A DNA stretch of 49,080 nt from Erwinia sp. ErVv1 (GCF_900068895.1 NZ_CDPK01000003.1:1-49080); one strand, 5' to 3'. Positions 8,916 through 19,211 are shown, counted from the first letter of the stretch. Numbers and translations are program-made. The notes: generated by a model not told the origin, from the letters alone.

Positions 8916-8944
8916 ATTATGCGGAGTTGACCTGAAAGCGTCAA
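8916..8944 (-). promoter_or_regulatory. Promoter of the metT-leuW-gln-met tRNA operon
   Basis: Minus strand: TTGACG (8939-8944), 17-bp spacer, CATAAT (8916-8921), then a GC-rich discriminator GCGCCCC, the hallmark of stringently controlled stable-RNA promoters. It lies about 40 bp upstream of metT. Confidence 0.85.
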
Positions 8945-9040
8945 CAAGTTTTTTCCCGTTTTTGCCCTGAAATGCTTCGTTTGTCTGGGTTATAACCAGC
9001 CTGATGATTAAATCAACAAATTCTGAAGGTAACGTGCGCA

Positions 9041-9070
9041 AAACAAACGGTAAAGGGCCGGTAAGGCCCC
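9041..9070 (-). terminator. Possible asnB terminator
   Basis: On the minus strand GGGGCC-TTACC-GGCCC is followed by TTTACCGTTTGTTTT: a short GC stem with an interrupted U-tract 24 bp after the asnB stop. Weak as an intrinsic terminator. Confidence 0.5.
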
Positions 9071-9093
9071 GTTTTCACAGATAAAGTGTTCGC

Positions 9094-10761
9094 TTATTTA
9101 TAGGCTGACTGATGCACGCCCACGGCACGACCGGATGGATCGTCCATAGTTTTGAACGCTTCATCCCACTCAATGGCTTTTGCCGATGAACAGGCGACCG
9201 AAGGACCGCCGGGGACGCATTCCGCCGCGCTGGGTAAAGGAAACAGCTCTTCAAAGATTTCACGGTACAGGTAGCCCTCTTTAGAGGTCGGCGTGTTGTA
9301 CGGAAAACGGAAGTGCGCCGTTTGCAGCTGCTGATCGGAGATCTGCTGTGCGGCCACCTCCTTCAGGCTGTCGATCCAGCTATAGCCGACGCCGTCAGAG
9401 AACTGCTCTTTCTGGCGCCATGCCACGCTTTCCGGCAGGTAAGAGGAGAAGCACTCGCGCAGGATGTGTTTTTCCATTTTGCCGTTGGCACCGCACAGTT
9501 TATCTGCCGGATTGATGCGCATCGCCACGTCGAGGAATTTTTTGTCCAGGAAGGGCACACGTGCCTCCACGCCCCAGGCAGACATCGCTTTGTTGGCACG
9601 GGCACAGTCAAACATATGCAGGGCCAGCAGTTTGCGCACGTTTTCTTCGTGGAACTCTTTGGCATTCGGTGCCTTATGGAAGTAGAGATAGCCGCCAAAT
9701 ACCTCATCGGCCCCTTCGCCCGACAGCACCATTTTAATGCCCATCGCTTTGATTTTGCGTGACATCAGGTACATTGGCGTTGAGGCGCGAATGGTGGTGA
9801 CGTCATAGGTTTCGATATGGTAAATCACGTCGCGGATGGCATCCAGACCCTCCTGCACGGTGAAATGAATCTCGTGGTGGACGGTACCAAGATGGTCAGC
9901 AACCGTTTTGGCGGCTTTCAGATCGGGTGAGCCTTCCAGACCGACGGCGAAGGAGTGCAGCTGTGGCCACCAGGCCTCGCTCTTATCCTGATCCTCAATG
10001 CGCTTCGCCGCATACTTTTTGGTCACGGCAGAAATAATCGAGGAGTCCAGCCCACCCGACAGCAGAACACCATAAGGCACGTCAGACATCAGATGGCTTT
10101 TCACCGCTTCTTCCAGCGCCTCTTTCAGCGCCGGTGCATCGGTTTTGTTATGTTCAACAGCCTCATAGCTGAACCAGTCGCGCTGCCAGTAGCGGCGGAT
10201 CTCACCGTCGGTGCTGGAGAGGTAGCTGCCCGGCGGGAACTCTTTCATGGTGCGGCAAACCGGCACCAGCGCTTTCATTTCCGAGGCAACAAACAGGTTA
10301 CCGTGCTCATCGTTACCCATATAAAGCGGGATAATACCGATATGATCGCGACCAATCAGCCAGGTGTTTTTAACGCTGTCATACAGAATAAAGGCGAACA
10401 TGCCCTGCAGCTCGTCAAGGAAGTCGACGCCTTTTTCCTGATAGAGCGCGAGGATCACCTCGCAGTCGGATTCGGTCTGAAACTCATAGCGGTCGCTCAG
10501 TTCGGCCCGCAGTGCCTGATGGTTATAGATTTCACCGTTCACGGCCAGCACATGTGTATGGGCGGCGTTATACAGAGGCTGCGCGCCGTTGTTCACGTCA
10601 ACAATTGACAGGCGTTCGTGTGAAAGAATCGCGTGGTCGTTGGCATAAACGCCGGACCAGTCCGGGCCACGGTGACGCATCAGACGTGAAAGCTCCAGGG
10701 CTTTCTTACGCAGTTCGGCAGAATCAGTTTTCAGATCCAGCACGCCAAAAATTGAACACAT
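9094..10761 (-). CDS. asnB: Asparagine synthase B, glutamine-hydrolysing
   Basis: Makes asparagine from aspartate, ATP and glutamine in the cytosol. It has 555 residues (554 in E. coli). Cys2 after the initiator Met is the glutaminase nucleophile (MCSIFGV), with RHRGPDWSG and NGEIYNH in the class-II amidotransferase domain (1-~210). The synthetase domain carries the PP-loop LLSGGLDSSII and GEGADEVFGGY, followed by ARANKAMSAWGVEARVPFLD. The C-terminus PSGRAVGVHQSAYK is conserved with E. coli. It is monocistronic, with 260 bp to nagD upstream. Confidence 0.97.
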   Translation of the reverse strand: MCSIFGVLDLKTDSAELRKKALELSRLMRHRGPDWSGVYANDHAILSHERLSIVDVNNGAQPLYNAAHTHVLAVNGEIYNHQALRAELSDRYEFQTESDCEVILALYQEKGVDFLDELQGMFAFILYDSVKNTWLIGRDHIGIIPLYMGNDEHGNLFVASEMKALVPVCRTMKEFPPGSYLSSTDGEIRRYWQRDWFSYEAVEHNKTDAPALKEALEEAVKSHLMSDVPYGVLLSGGLDSSIISAVTKKYAAKRIEDQDKSEAWWPQLHSFAVGLEGSPDLKAAKTVADHLGTVHHEIHFTVQEGLDAIRDVIYHIETYDVTTIRASTPMYLMSRKIKAMGIKMVLSGEGADEVFGGYLYFHKAPNAKEFHEENVRKLLALHMFDCARANKAMSAWGVEARVPFLDKKFLDVAMRINPADKLCGANGKMEKHILRECFSSYLPESVAWRQKEQFSDGVGYSWIDSLKEVAAQQISDQQLQTAHFRFPYNTPTSKEGYLYREIFEELFPLPSAAECVPGGPSVACSSAKAIEWDEAFKTMDDPSGRAVGVHQSAYK

Positions 10762-10936
10762 AGCTAACTCCCTCTCGACATCCCTGAACGGTGATGATGG
10801 TAATGTGAATCGTCAACGGCGACAATTTTCGCCCTGTGACTATGAAAATGCGCTATCTGCCCCGGATGATGCAAGCGTTTTAGCCATTCTCTGAAAAATA
10901 GTCTGTTGCACTGCGGAGAATATTGATGGATCACCA

Positions 10937-10973
10937 GTAAACTGCGATTAAAATTGCATAATCGTCAATTTAC
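10937..10973. promoter_or_regulatory. AT-rich imperfect dyad upstream of asnB
   Basis: GTAAACTGCGATTA and, 8 bp on, TAATCGTCAATTTAC form an imperfect inverted repeat about 180 bp upstream of the asnB start. Possible operator; no promoter could be assigned with confidence, and nothing else is seen in the 260-bp gap. Confidence 0.3.
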
Positions 10974-11021
10974 GGGTGATTGTGTTTAAAAGATGAGCAG
11001 GAGCGGGAGGGTGAGCCCGAA

Positions 11022-11807
11022 TCAGATAATATCGATATCGGCCACTGACGGATAAATCCAGCTGGGACGGAAAGGCATAGCGTCAACATCGCTCATCGTT
11101 GAGACGCCTGATAGCACCAATATTGTCTCCAGCCCGGCCTGGAAACCGGCCAGGATATCGGTACGCAGATTATCACCGACGATAACCGTCTCTTCCGAGT
11201 GCGCCTGCATTTTATTGAGCGCGGCGCGGATGATCCATGGGCTTGGTTTGCCAACGTAAAAAGGCTTACGCCCGGAAATGACTTCGATCCCGGCGCAGAG
11301 GGCCCCGCAGGCTGGCACAAAACCCCTGGCGTGGGTGTCCGGATTGGTGGCAATAAAGCGGGCGCCGTTAGCAACGAACCAGGCCGCTTTATGCATCATG
11401 TCCCAGTTGTATGAGCGGGTCTCCCCGACAATGACAAAATCCGGGTTGATATCGGTGATGGTAAAGCCCGCTTTGTACAGTTCGTGGATCAGCGCGCCTT
11501 CGCCGACCACATACGCTTTTTTCCCCTCCTGACGCCGCAGAAAATCAGCCGTCGCCATGGCGGAGGTATAAAAGACGCTGTCCGGCAGATCGATTCCTGC
11601 CGAGGCAAAACGGTTGGAGAGGTCAAGCGCGGTCTGCGACGGGTAATTCGTCAGCACCACCAGGGGTAATCCCCTGGCTAAAATGCGTTGCAGAAAATCG
11701 TTGGCACCCGGCACCGCCGTATTATCGTGCATTAACACGCCATCAATATCGCAGATGACATTTTTAATCGTACTGCTTTCGCTGTTCATCAGGGTTAAAG
11801 CGCTCAT
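11022..11807 (-). CDS. nagD: HAD-family phosphatase NagD (UMP phosphatase)
   Basis: HAD IIA nucleotide phosphatase, active on UMP in E. coli; last gene of nagBACD. DIDGVLMHDN supplies D20 and D22, TNYPSQTALDL the second motif, and KPFYVGKPSPW plus VIVGDNLRTDILAGFQAG the third and fourth. The ATG chosen overlaps the nagC stop (TGATG) and has GGAAGG four bases upstream. This gives 261 residues, about eleven more at the N-terminus than E. coli NagD (which begins at the equivalent of STIKNV). A downstream ATG (11789) lacks a ribosome-binding site. Confidence 0.95.
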   Translation of the reverse strand: MSALTLMNSESSTIKNVICDIDGVLMHDNTAVPGANDFLQRILARGLPLVVLTNYPSQTALDLSNRFASAGIDLPDSVFYTSAMATADFLRRQEGKKAYVVGEGALIHELYKAGFTITDINPDFVIVGETRSYNWDMMHKAAWFVANGARFIATNPDTHARGFVPACGALCAGIEVISGRKPFYVGKPSPWIIRAALNKMQAHSEETVIVGDNLRTDILAGFQAGLETILVLSGVSTMSDVDAMPFRPSWIYPSVADIDII

Positions 11808-13024
11808 CAACCTTCCAGTAAGTGTTGTAATAAGATGCCGTTAAGCATGGCACGTTTCGCCAGAGCGAAAGCGCCGATGCCTGAACGATGGTCCAGTTCG
11901 GAACGAACGACCGGCAGATTTTTGCGAAAGGCTTTCAGCACCTGCGTATTAATGCAGCCCTCAATGGCCGGCAATAACAACTTTTCCGCCTCAGTAATCT
12001 CACCGGCAATCACCACCTTTTGTGGGTTAAAGAGGTTTATTGCAATGGCAACGGCTTTGCCGAGATAGCGGCCAACGTGTTCAATGACTTCGGTCGCCAG
12101 CGCATCTCCACGGTTAGCAGCCTGACAGATCTGGTGAATACCGCACTCCTCGCGCAGGACGCTGGCATAGCCCTGGGACAACAGGTGACGTACGCGTTTT
12201 TCAATCGCGCTATTCGCCGCAATGGTTTCCAGACAGCCGAAATTGCCGCAGTAGCAGCGCTCCCCCAGCGGATCCACCTGAATATGACCCAGCTCGCCAA
12301 CGTTGCCATTACTGCCGAGAAAAATATGGCCATTGGCGATAATCCCGGCACCGGTACCGCGATGTACGCGCACTAAGATGGAGTCAGCGCAGTCGCGGGA
12401 GGCACCAAAGTAGTGCTCGGCCAGGGCCAGACTACGAATATCGTGGCCGACAAAGCTGGTGACGTTAAACCGTGCCTGCAGGTTTGCGACCAGCGGCCAG
12501 CAGTTGACGTTGATATGTGGCATATAGCGGATAATCCCGTTAACCGGGTCGACCAGCCCGGGTAAAATAACGGAAATGGCAATCAGCTCACGCAGCTTTC
12601 GCTCGTACTGTTCCATAAAGCGGGCGATGGCGTTAAACAGGGCGTGTTCCAGGGTTTCCTGGGTGCGTTCTGGCAGGGCATAATCTTCCTGAGCCAGGGA
12701 TTTTCCGCTGAGATCGAAAAGGGTGAGTGTGGCATCGCTGCGTCCCAGACGGATGCCGATGGTGTTGAATCCCCGCGTTTCGGTAATGATTGAGATGGCG
12801 CGGCGGCCTCCGGTAGAGGCCTGCTGATCCACTTCTTTGATCAGCCCGCGTTCAATAAGCTGACGGGTAATTTTGGTGACGCTGGCGGGAGCAAGCTGAC
12901 TGTGCTCGGCAATCTGAATACGTGAAATCGGTCCTTGCTGATCGATAAGCCGGTATACGGCTGCGCTATTAAGCTGCTTAACTAAATCAACGTTTCCTAT
13001 CTGAGCCTGTCCGCCGCTGGTCAT
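11807..13024 (-). CDS. nagC: N-acetylglucosamine repressor NagC (ROK family)
   Basis: Repressor of GlcNAc and chitin-sugar genes, inactivated by GlcNAc-6-P. It has 405 residues (406 in E. coli). A winged HTH occupies residues ~25-80 (GPISRIQIAEHSQLAPASVTK within it), then the ROK domain with RVHRGTGAGI and the zinc motif CYCGNFGCLE. The operators seen at 15213-15235, 15308-15328 and 19741-19761 are its likely targets. It follows nagA by seven bases and couples to nagD. Confidence 0.97.
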   Translation of the reverse strand: MTSGGQAQIGNVDLVKQLNSAAVYRLIDQQGPISRIQIAEHSQLAPASVTKITRQLIERGLIKEVDQQASTGGRRAISIITETRGFNTIGIRLGRSDATLTLFDLSGKSLAQEDYALPERTQETLEHALFNAIARFMEQYERKLRELIAISVILPGLVDPVNGIIRYMPHINVNCWPLVANLQARFNVTSFVGHDIRSLALAEHYFGASRDCADSILVRVHRGTGAGIIANGHIFLGSNGNVGELGHIQVDPLGERCYCGNFGCLETIAANSAIEKRVRHLLSQGYASVLREECGIHQICQAANRGDALATEVIEHVGRYLGKAVAIAINLFNPQKVVIAGEITEAEKLLLPAIEGCINTQVLKAFRKNLPVVRSELDHRSGIGAFALAKRAMLNGILLQHLLEG

Positions 13025-13031
13025 TCCGTAT

Positions 13032-14180
13032 CTACTCGCTTAAGACCTCGTCACCGTTAACGATAGTCTGGATTATTTTATAATCACGGGTGAAAACGGT
13101 CAGGTTCGCCACTTTTCCGGCTTCAACTGAACCTAACTTTTTCTCAATTCCCATTGCCCGGGCCGGATAAAGCGTTGCCATACGGAGCGTCTCATCGAGA
13201 GAAATACCGACATGTTCGACGCAGTTCGCCACCGCTTCGATCATCGTCAGTGCAGAACCACTCAGCGTGCCCTGTTCGTCAACGCACAGCCCATTCCGAT
13301 AGTATATTGTTTTTCCTGCGAAAATAAATTGGTCAATATTAGCCCCGGCTGGCGCGGTGGCATCCGTCACCAGTATTAGCCTGTCACCCTTGATACGCTT
13401 AGCATTGCGAATATTCGCGTAATGCACGTGCAAACCGTCTGCGATAATCCCGCTGTAGACCTCCGGTGCGTCAAACAGGGCACCGATCAGGCCCGGCTCA
13501 CGTCCGGTGAGGGTAGGCATCGCGTTATAAAGATGGGTGGAGAAACTGATCCCGGCGTTAATGCCAGTACGGGCTTCATGATAGGTGGCATGAGAATGAC
13601 CGCTGGACACCACAATGCCCGCACTGACCAGCTGACGGATAATCTCGGGTTCCACCTCTTCCGGCGCAAGGGTTATCTTACTGATAACATCGGCATTCTC
13701 ACACAGGAAATCGACCAGCGCCTGAGAAGGGCGACGGATCAGGGCTGGGTTATGGGTGCCGGGCTTGCGTGGGCTGAGCCACGGGCCTTCCAGATGCAGG
13801 CCCAGAGCCTGGTGGGTATTCTGCGCCAGATAAGCCCGCATCACCTCGACGGCACGCTTCATCATGTCGTCAGTACTGGTAATAAGGGTCGGCAGAAAAC
13901 TGGTACAGCCCGCTTTCTCATTGGCTTTCTGCATGGTGTTCAGGGTGTCGACGCTAAGTGCAGCCATATCATCATTAAACTGCACGCCGCCGCAGCCGTT
14001 AAGCTGAAGATCGATAAAGCCGGGAGCAATAATCGCGCCGCCCGTATCGCGCCTTTCAATGTCTGCCGGAAGTTCATCGGCGGCGCAAACGCGTTCAATC
14101 AGGCCATCTTTGATGACAACCGCATGATTTTCGAGTATCTCATGGCCGGTAAAAACGCGGCCATTGGTTAAAGCGTACAT
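13032..14180 (-). CDS. nagA: N-acetylglucosamine-6-phosphate deacetylase
   Basis: Converts GlcNAc-6-P to glucosamine-6-P and acetate, which also removes the NagC inducer. Starting at [14 protein letters not shown] it has 382 residues, equal to E. coli; GGGAG lies upstream of this ATG and the longer open frame has no support. The amidohydrolase fold shows the metal-site glutamate in [10 protein letters not shown], histidines in [11 protein letters not shown] and THLYNAM, and the catalytic aspartate in VTDATAPAG. It is the second gene of nagBACD, 127 bp after nagB. Confidence 0.97.
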   Translation of the reverse strand: MYALTNGRVFTGHEILENHAVVIKDGLIERVCAADELPADIERRDTGGAIIAPGFIDLQLNGCGGVQFNDDMAALSVDTLNTMQKANEKAGCTSFLPTLITSTDDMMKRAVEVMRAYLAQNTHQALGLHLEGPWLSPRKPGTHNPALIRRPSQALVDFLCENADVISKITLAPEEVEPEIIRQLVSAGIVVSSGHSHATYHEARTGINAGISFSTHLYNAMPTLTGREPGLIGALFDAPEVYSGIIADGLHVHYANIRNAKRIKGDRLILVTDATAPAGANIDQFIFAGKTIYYRNGLCVDEQGTLSGSALTMIEAVANCVEHVGISLDETLRMATLYPARAMGIEKKLGSVEAGKVANLTVFTRDYKIIQTIVNGDEVLSE

Positions 14181-14307
14181 ATTTTCTCCCGGCATATCCG
14201 GCTTAATGGCTAACGCTTTTGCCTGGCTGGGGGCAGTCACCCAGCCCGGCCGCGTACGCTGTGGTACAGGCGAAAGCCACTTTGCCGCTCTGTGTTGAGC
14301 TGATGAT

Positions 14308-15108
14308 TTACAGACTTTTCACGCTTTCCGCTTCCATCTCGCGGAAGTATTTAACGGTTTTGACCTTCAGTTCCATTGTTGCGGGTTCATCACAGACCAC
14401 GATGGAGCGGGCATGGAGCTGGAGACAGCTGATGGTCCACATATGGTTGACGTTCCCCTCAACGGCGGCCTGTAGCGCCTGGGCCTTGGCGTGACCGATG
14501 ACCAGAATCATCACTTCCTCCGCGTCAAGCAGGGTGCCCACGCCGACGGTGAGGGCATATTTAGGCACTTTTTCCACATCCCCGCCAAAGAAGCGCGAGT
14601 TAGCCAGGCGGGTTTCATGCGTCAGGGTTTTGATACGGGTACGTGAAGCCAGGGAAGAGGCCGGTTCGTTAAAAGCGATATGACCATCGTTGCCTACGCC
14701 GCCCATAAACAGATGGATTTTACCGAGCGCACGGATCTTCTCTTCATACTGACGACACTCCAGGTCAATATCTTCTGCATTACCGTTAAGAAGATTAATG
14801 TTTTCCGCTGGAATATCAACATGATCAAAAAAGTTGCGGTACATAAAGCTGTGGTAGCTTTCCGGATGTTCCTTCGGCAGGCCGACATACTCGTCCATAT
14901 TGAAGGTGATCACATGCCTGAAGCTGACCTGGCCCGCTTTATGCATATCAATCAGATGGCGATAGGCTTCAAGCGGCGTTCCACCAGTCGGCAGGCCAAG
15001 CACAAAAGGGCGGTCTGCCGTCGGGTTGAAGGCGTTGATGCGATCGACAATATGGCGCGCGGCCCATTTGCCCACCTGAGTGGGGGTTGCGAGAGGAATC
15101 AGTCTCAT
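14308..15108 (-). CDS. nagB: Glucosamine-6-phosphate deaminase
   Basis: Converts glucosamine-6-P to fructose-6-P and ammonia, feeding glycolysis; allosterically activated by GlcNAc-6-P in E. coli. The 266 residues equal the E. coli protein. LGLPTGGTP is the phosphate loop, [16 protein letters not shown] contains the D72 region, and [16 protein letters not shown] carries the catalytic D, H and E. Allosteric residues in [10 protein letters not shown] are also present. It is first in the operon and is controlled from 15213-15299. Confidence 0.97.
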   Translation of the reverse strand: MRLIPLATPTQVGKWAARHIVDRINAFNPTADRPFVLGLPTGGTPLEAYRHLIDMHKAGQVSFRHVITFNMDEYVGLPKEHPESYHSFMYRNFFDHVDIPAENINLLNGNAEDIDLECRQYEEKIRALGKIHLFMGGVGNDGHIAFNEPASSLASRTRIKTLTHETRLANSRFFGGDVEKVPKYALTVGVGTLLDAEEVMILVIGHAKAQALQAAVEGNVNHMWTISCLQLHARSIVVCDEPATMELKVKTVKYFREMEAESVKSL

Positions 15109-15212
15109 GTATCACCTCATTTAAATATTGAAGGGGGTCAGCAGTGTAAGGCGCGTAGCAGTAAGCAAGCGTAACGTGTTCCGGGCATCATCCGCGAGGG
15201 ATAAATCCGTGC

Positions 15213-15235
15213 TGATATTTCGGATCATAAAATAA
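15213..15235. promoter_or_regulatory. NagC operator at nagB
   Basis: TGATATTTCGGATCATAAAATAA is an AT-flanked dyad around a CGG/CCG centre, overlapping the nagB -10. Its centre (15224) is 94 bp from that of the second dyad at 15308-15328, the roughly nine-turn spacing that supports NagC looping in E. coli. Confidence 0.65.
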
Positions 15236-15252
15236 GTGGCTGCATATGACCA
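15224..15252 (-). promoter_or_regulatory. nagB promoter
   Basis: Minus strand: TGGTCA (15247-15252), 17-bp spacer, TATGAT (15224-15229); start near 15217. The CRP site centre is then at about -71.5, matching the E. coli nagB arrangement. Confidence 0.65.
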
Positions 15253-15277
15253 GACTATTGTGCGCTTATCTGCATTT

Positions 15278-15299
15278 CTGGGTGATAAAAGTCACATTA
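15278..15299. promoter_or_regulatory. CRP site shared by nagB and nagE
   Basis: GGTGA-TAAAAG-TCACA: nine of ten consensus half-site bases, spacer six. Centre 15288.5, i.e. about -61.5 from the nagE start and -71.5 from the nagB start. Confidence 0.75.
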
Positions 15300-15307
15300 C
15301 AGCGCTT

Positions 15308-15328
15308 TTAATTTGCGAAGCGAATTAA
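15308..15328. promoter_or_regulatory. NagC operator at nagE
   Basis: TTAATTTGCG-A-AGCGAATTAA: 8 of 10 positions symmetric around the central base, with the GCG core and AT arms typical of NagC sites. It covers the nagE -35 region. Confidence 0.7.
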
Positions 15329-15342
15329 TTTTTTCTTACACT
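15314..15342 (+). promoter_or_regulatory. nagE promoter
   Basis: TACACT (15337-15342) as -10 with a poor -35 (TGCGAA, 15314-15319) inside the operator, as expected of an activator-dependent promoter; start near 15350. The remainder of the 329-bp nagB-nagE gap (15343-15437) is leader and holds no gene. Confidence 0.6.
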
Positions 15343-15437
15343 CCGTCAGGTGATTTTACTATGATGCAAAATCAAACTGGCCGTTATAAAAAACGCAGAA
15401 CGGTAATCGGTGCCTTAACGGGTCTTTAGGGGGAAGG

Positions 15438-17393
15438 ATGAACATTTTAGGATTTTTTCAAAGGCTGGGGCGATCGTTGCAACTGCCCATCGCGGTGCTG
15501 CCTGTTGCGGCCCTTATGCTGCGCTTTGGGCAACCCGATTTACTGAATATGCCGTTTATCGCCCAGGGCGGTGGGGCCATTTTTGACAACCTCGCGCTGA
15601 TTTTTGCTATCGGCGTCGCATCTACCTGGTCAAAAGACAATGCGGGCCCCGCTGCGCTGGCCGGAGCCGTGGGTTATTTCATTATGACCAAGGCTATGGT
15701 GACCATAAATCCGGCGATTAATATGGGCGTACTGGCGGGGATCATTACCGGGCTGGTGGCCGGAATGACCTATAACCGCTGGTCGGATATTAAACTGCCG
15801 GAGTTCCTGAGCTTCTTTGGTGGCAAACGCTTCGTGCCGATAGCGACCGGGTTTTTCTGTCTGATTCTGGCGGCGGTATTTGGCTATATCTGGCCGCCCG
15901 TTCAGGCCGCCATTCAAAGCGGGGGCGAGTGGATAGTCTCTGAGGGCGCGCTGGGTGCGGGCATATTTGGCTTTGTTAACCGCCTGCTGATCCCAACGGG
16001 TCTCCATCAGGTGCTGAATACCATTGCCTGGTTCCAGATTGGTGAGTACACCAACGCGGCGGGCGCGGTTTTCCACGGCGACATCAACCGCTTCTATGCC
16101 GGTGACGGCAGCGCGGGCATGTTTATGTCAGGCTTCTTCCCCATCATGATGTTTGGTCTTCCCGGTGCCGCGCTGGCAATGTACCTGGCTGCACCTAAGG
16201 CTCGCCGTCCCCTCGTTGGAGGGATGCTGCTGTCGGTTGCGGTCACTGCATTCCTTACCGGTGTGACCGAGCCGCTGGAATTCCTGTTCATGTTCCTTGC
16301 GCCGCTGCTGTATCTGGTCCACGCCATCCTGACCGGCATCAGCCTGTTTGTTGCCACGGCACTGAACATTCACGCGGGCTTCTCCTTCTCGGCGGGGGCA
16401 ATTGACTATGTGCTGATGTATAAGCTACCCGCCGCCAGCAACAATGTCTGGATGCTGCTGGTGATGGGGGCAATCGCCTTTATCGTTTACTTCGTGCTCT
16501 TCACCGCGATTATCAAAATGTTCAATCTGAAAACGCCGGGGCGCGATGACGGCACGGATGACCAGTCTGCCGGAGAGAGTGCTAACAGTAATACCGAAGA
16601 AGGGATGGAAACGCTTGCCCGTCAGTACATTGGCGCGGTTGGCGGCAGTGATAATCTCAAAATTATTGATGCCTGTATCACCCGTCTGCGCCTCTCCGTG
16701 AACGATGCAGCCATGATCAATGATGCAGCCTGTAAGCGTCTCGGCGCGTCCGGCGTCATCAAGCTGAATAAACAAACGGTTCAGGTAATTGTGGGTGCCA
16801 AAGCGGAATCTATCGCTGAAGAGATGAAAAAGGTCATCGCTAAAGCGAGCGTTGCTCCTTTTGCTTCCCATGATGTAGCTGAAAAGGCCAGTGCTTCTGC
16901 CCCGCCGCAGGCGGTGCCAAACGCGGCGAAAGGTATCGTGGCGACGCTGGTGGCCCCGGTTAGCGGTGAGGTGGTTGCGATTGAACAGGTACCGGATGAA
17001 GCCTTCGCCAGCAAAGCGGTCGGAGACGGACTGGCTATCAGACCGACCAGCAGCATCGTGGTTTCACCGGCAGCGGGTACGGTGGTTAAAATATTCAACA
17101 CTAACCATGCGTTCTGTCTTGAAACGGAGAAGGGCGTCGAAGTGGTGGTGCATATGGGGCTGGACACCGTGGCGCTGGCAGGGAAGGGCTTTACCCGGCT
17201 GGTTGAAGAGGGCGCGGTCGTCACTGCCGGGCAGCCGGTGCTGGAGATGGATCTGGCCTGGCTGAATGCCAACGCCCGTTCGATGATTAGCCCGGTTGTG
17301 GTGAGTAATATTGAAGACTACAGCAGCCTGCAACTGGCGGCGGGTGGAACGGTGATTGCAGGTGAGACCCGCCTGTTTGACGTCCACGGCTAG
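15438..17393 (+). CDS. nagE: N-acetylglucosamine-specific PTS enzyme IICBA
   Basis: Imports and phosphorylates GlcNAc to GlcNAc-6-P. It has 651 residues (648 in E. coli). Membrane EIIC domain residues 1-~360 (GFFPIMMFGLPGAALAMY, TEPLEFLFMF), EIIB domain ~390-475 with phosphocysteine C413 in DACITRLRL, an Ala/Pro-rich linker, then EIIA ~500-650 with H557 (NTNHAFC) and phosphohistidine H572 (VVVHMGLDTV). Divergent from nagBACD and sharing its operators. A strong terminator follows. Confidence 0.97.
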   Translation: MNILGFFQRLGRSLQLPIAVLPVAALMLRFGQPDLLNMPFIAQGGGAIFDNLALIFAIGVASTWSKDNAGPAALAGAVGYFIMTKAMVTINPAINMGVLAGIITGLVAGMTYNRWSDIKLPEFLSFFGGKRFVPIATGFFCLILAAVFGYIWPPVQAAIQSGGEWIVSEGALGAGIFGFVNRLLIPTGLHQVLNTIAWFQIGEYTNAAGAVFHGDINRFYAGDGSAGMFMSGFFPIMMFGLPGAALAMYLAAPKARRPLVGGMLLSVAVTAFLTGVTEPLEFLFMFLAPLLYLVHAILTGISLFVATALNIHAGFSFSAGAIDYVLMYKLPAASNNVWMLLVMGAIAFIVYFVLFTAIIKMFNLKTPGRDDGTDDQSAGESANSNTEEGMETLARQYIGAVGGSDNLKIIDACITRLRLSVNDAAMINDAACKRLGASGVIKLNKQTVQVIVGAKAESIAEEMKKVIAKASVAPFASHDVAEKASASAPPQAVPNAAKGIVATLVAPVSGEVVAIEQVPDEAFASKAVGDGLAIRPTSSIVVSPAAGTVVKIFNTNHAFCLETEKGVEVVVHMGLDTVALAGKGFTRLVEEGAVVTAGQPVLEMDLAWLNANARSMISPVVVSNIEDYSSLQLAAGGTVIAGETRLFDVHG

Positions 17394-17414
17394 CCTCTGA
17401 AGAGATAGCCGATC

Positions 17415-17445
17415 AGGGCGGGAAGAGATCCCCGCCCTTTTTTTT
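17415..17445 (+). terminator. nagE terminator
   Basis: AGGGCGGG / CCCGCCCT, an 8-bp perfect stem with an 8-base loop, followed by eight T. Located 22 bp after the nagE stop. Confidence 0.92.
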
Positions 17446-17546
17446 GCCTCGCCGCTAACAAACGGTTGTTTCCCTTCCCTGCTTTGTGGATCATACTCCG
17501 TTATTTCACGTACTAATTTACGCTAAGCATCCCTGAGGACATTGAG

Positions 17547-19211
17547 ATGAGTGAGGCAGAAGCCCGCCCAACTAACTTTATTCGTCAGATTATTGACGAA
17601 GACCTGGCGAACGGTAAGCACAATAGTGTTCATACCCGCTTTCCGCCCGAGCCTAACGGCTATCTGCATATTGGTCATGCCAAATCAATCTGCCTGAATT
17701 TTGGCATTGCTCAGGACTATCAGGGTCAATGTAACCTGCGCTTTGATGACACGAACCCGGTGAAAGAAGATCTGGAGTTCGTGGAGTCAATTAAGAAAGA
17801 TGTGCAGTGGCTTGGTTTTGAGTGGAGCGGCGAGGTCCGTTACTCATCTGATTATTTTGATCAGCTGCATCACTACGCCGTCGAGCTCATTACTAAAGGC
17901 CTGGCCTACGTTGATGAGTTGTCGCCGGAGCAGATCCGCGAATATCGTGGGACGCTAACGTCCCCGGGGAAAAACAGTCCGTATCGCGATCGCAGCGTGA
18001 GCGATAACCTCGCGCTGTTTGAAAAAATGCGTAACGGCGGCTTTGCCGAAGGAACCGCCTGTCTGCGCGCCAAAATCGATATGGCCTCCAACTTTATCGT
18101 TATGCGCGACCCGGTGCTGTACCGCATTAAATTTGCCGAGCATCACCAGACCGGTAATAAGTGGTGCATCTATCCGATGTATGACTTCACCCACTGCATT
18201 TCCGATGCGCTGGAAGGGATAACTCATTCGCTCTGTACGCTGGAATTCCAGGATAACCGTCGCCTTTATGACTGGGTGCTGGATAACATCACCATTCCTG
18301 CCCACCCCCGGCAGTACGAATTTTCTCGTCTGAATCTTGAATACGCCATTATGTCCAAGCGTAAACTGACCCAGCTGGTCAGCGAAAAGATTGTTGAAGG
18401 GTGGGATGACCCGCGCATGCTGACCGTATCCGGCCTGCGTCGTCGTGGCTACACTGCAGGCGCTATTCGTGAGTTCTGCCGCCGCATTGGCGTGACCAAA
18501 CAGGACAACATTGTTGAAATGGCCTCGCTTGAGTCGTGCATCCGTGACGATCTTAATGAAAATGCGCCGCGCGCTATGGCCGTGCTTGATCCGGTGAAGC
18601 TGGTGATTGAAAACCTGCCGGCTAATCACGAAGAGATCCTCACCATGCCTAATCATCCGAATAAGCCGGAAATGGGAACGCGTGAGGTGCCGTTCAGCCG
18701 CGAAATTTACATTGACCGCGCTGACTTCCGTGAAGAGGCTAACAAGCAGTATAAGCGTCTGGTACTGGGCAAAGAAGTGCGCCTGCGCAATGCGTACGTT
18801 ATCCGGGCTGAGCGCGTGGCGAAGGATGAAGCGGGTAACATCACCTGCCTGTTCTGTACCTGCGATACCGACACACTGAGTAAAGATCCCGCTGATGGCC
18901 GCAAGGTGAAAGGCGTTATCCACTGGGTGTCGGCTGAGCATGCGCTGCCCGCCGAGTTCCGCCTTTACGATCGTCTTTTCAGCGTGGCCAATCCGGCAGC
19001 GGCAGAGGACTTCCTGACCACCATCAATTCTGAGTCGCTGGTGATTCGTTCAGGATTTGTGGAACGCAGCCTGTCGGGTGCACAGGCAGAAAGCCCGTAT
19101 CAGTTTGAGCGTGAAGGCTACTTCTGTGCCGACCGCACTTCAGGCGCAAACGGGCTGGTGTTTAACCGTACCGTGGGTCTGCGTGACACCTGGGCGAAGG
19201 CGGGAGAGTAA
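17547..19211 (+). CDS. glnS: Glutaminyl-tRNA synthetase
   Basis: Charges tRNA-Gln, including the four glutamine tRNAs encoded 9 kb to the left. The 554 residues equal E. coli GlnRS. The class I signatures are HIGH at 41-44 ([15 protein letters not shown]) and MSKRK at 269-273. [10 protein letters not shown] is the ATP/amino-acid loop, and the C-terminal beta-barrels bind the anticodon. It follows the nagE terminator by about 100 bp and should have its own promoter, which I could not define with confidence. Confidence 0.98.
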   Translation: MSEAEARPTNFIRQIIDEDLANGKHNSVHTRFPPEPNGYLHIGHAKSICLNFGIAQDYQGQCNLRFDDTNPVKEDLEFVESIKKDVQWLGFEWSGEVRYSSDYFDQLHHYAVELITKGLAYVDELSPEQIREYRGTLTSPGKNSPYRDRSVSDNLALFEKMRNGGFAEGTACLRAKIDMASNFIVMRDPVLYRIKFAEHHQTGNKWCIYPMYDFTHCISDALEGITHSLCTLEFQDNRRLYDWVLDNITIPAHPRQYEFSRLNLEYAIMSKRKLTQLVSEKIVEGWDDPRMLTVSGLRRRGYTAGAIREFCRRIGVTKQDNIVEMASLESCIRDDLNENAPRAMAVLDPVKLVIENLPANHEEILTMPNHPNKPEMGTREVPFSREIYIDRADFREEANKQYKRLVLGKEVRLRNAYVIRAERVAKDEAGNITCLFCTCDTDTLSKDPADGRKVKGVIHWVSAEHALPAEFRLYDRLFSVANPAAAEDFLTTINSESLVIRSGFVERSLSGAQAESPYQFEREGYFCADRTSGANGLVFNRTVGLRDTWAKAGE

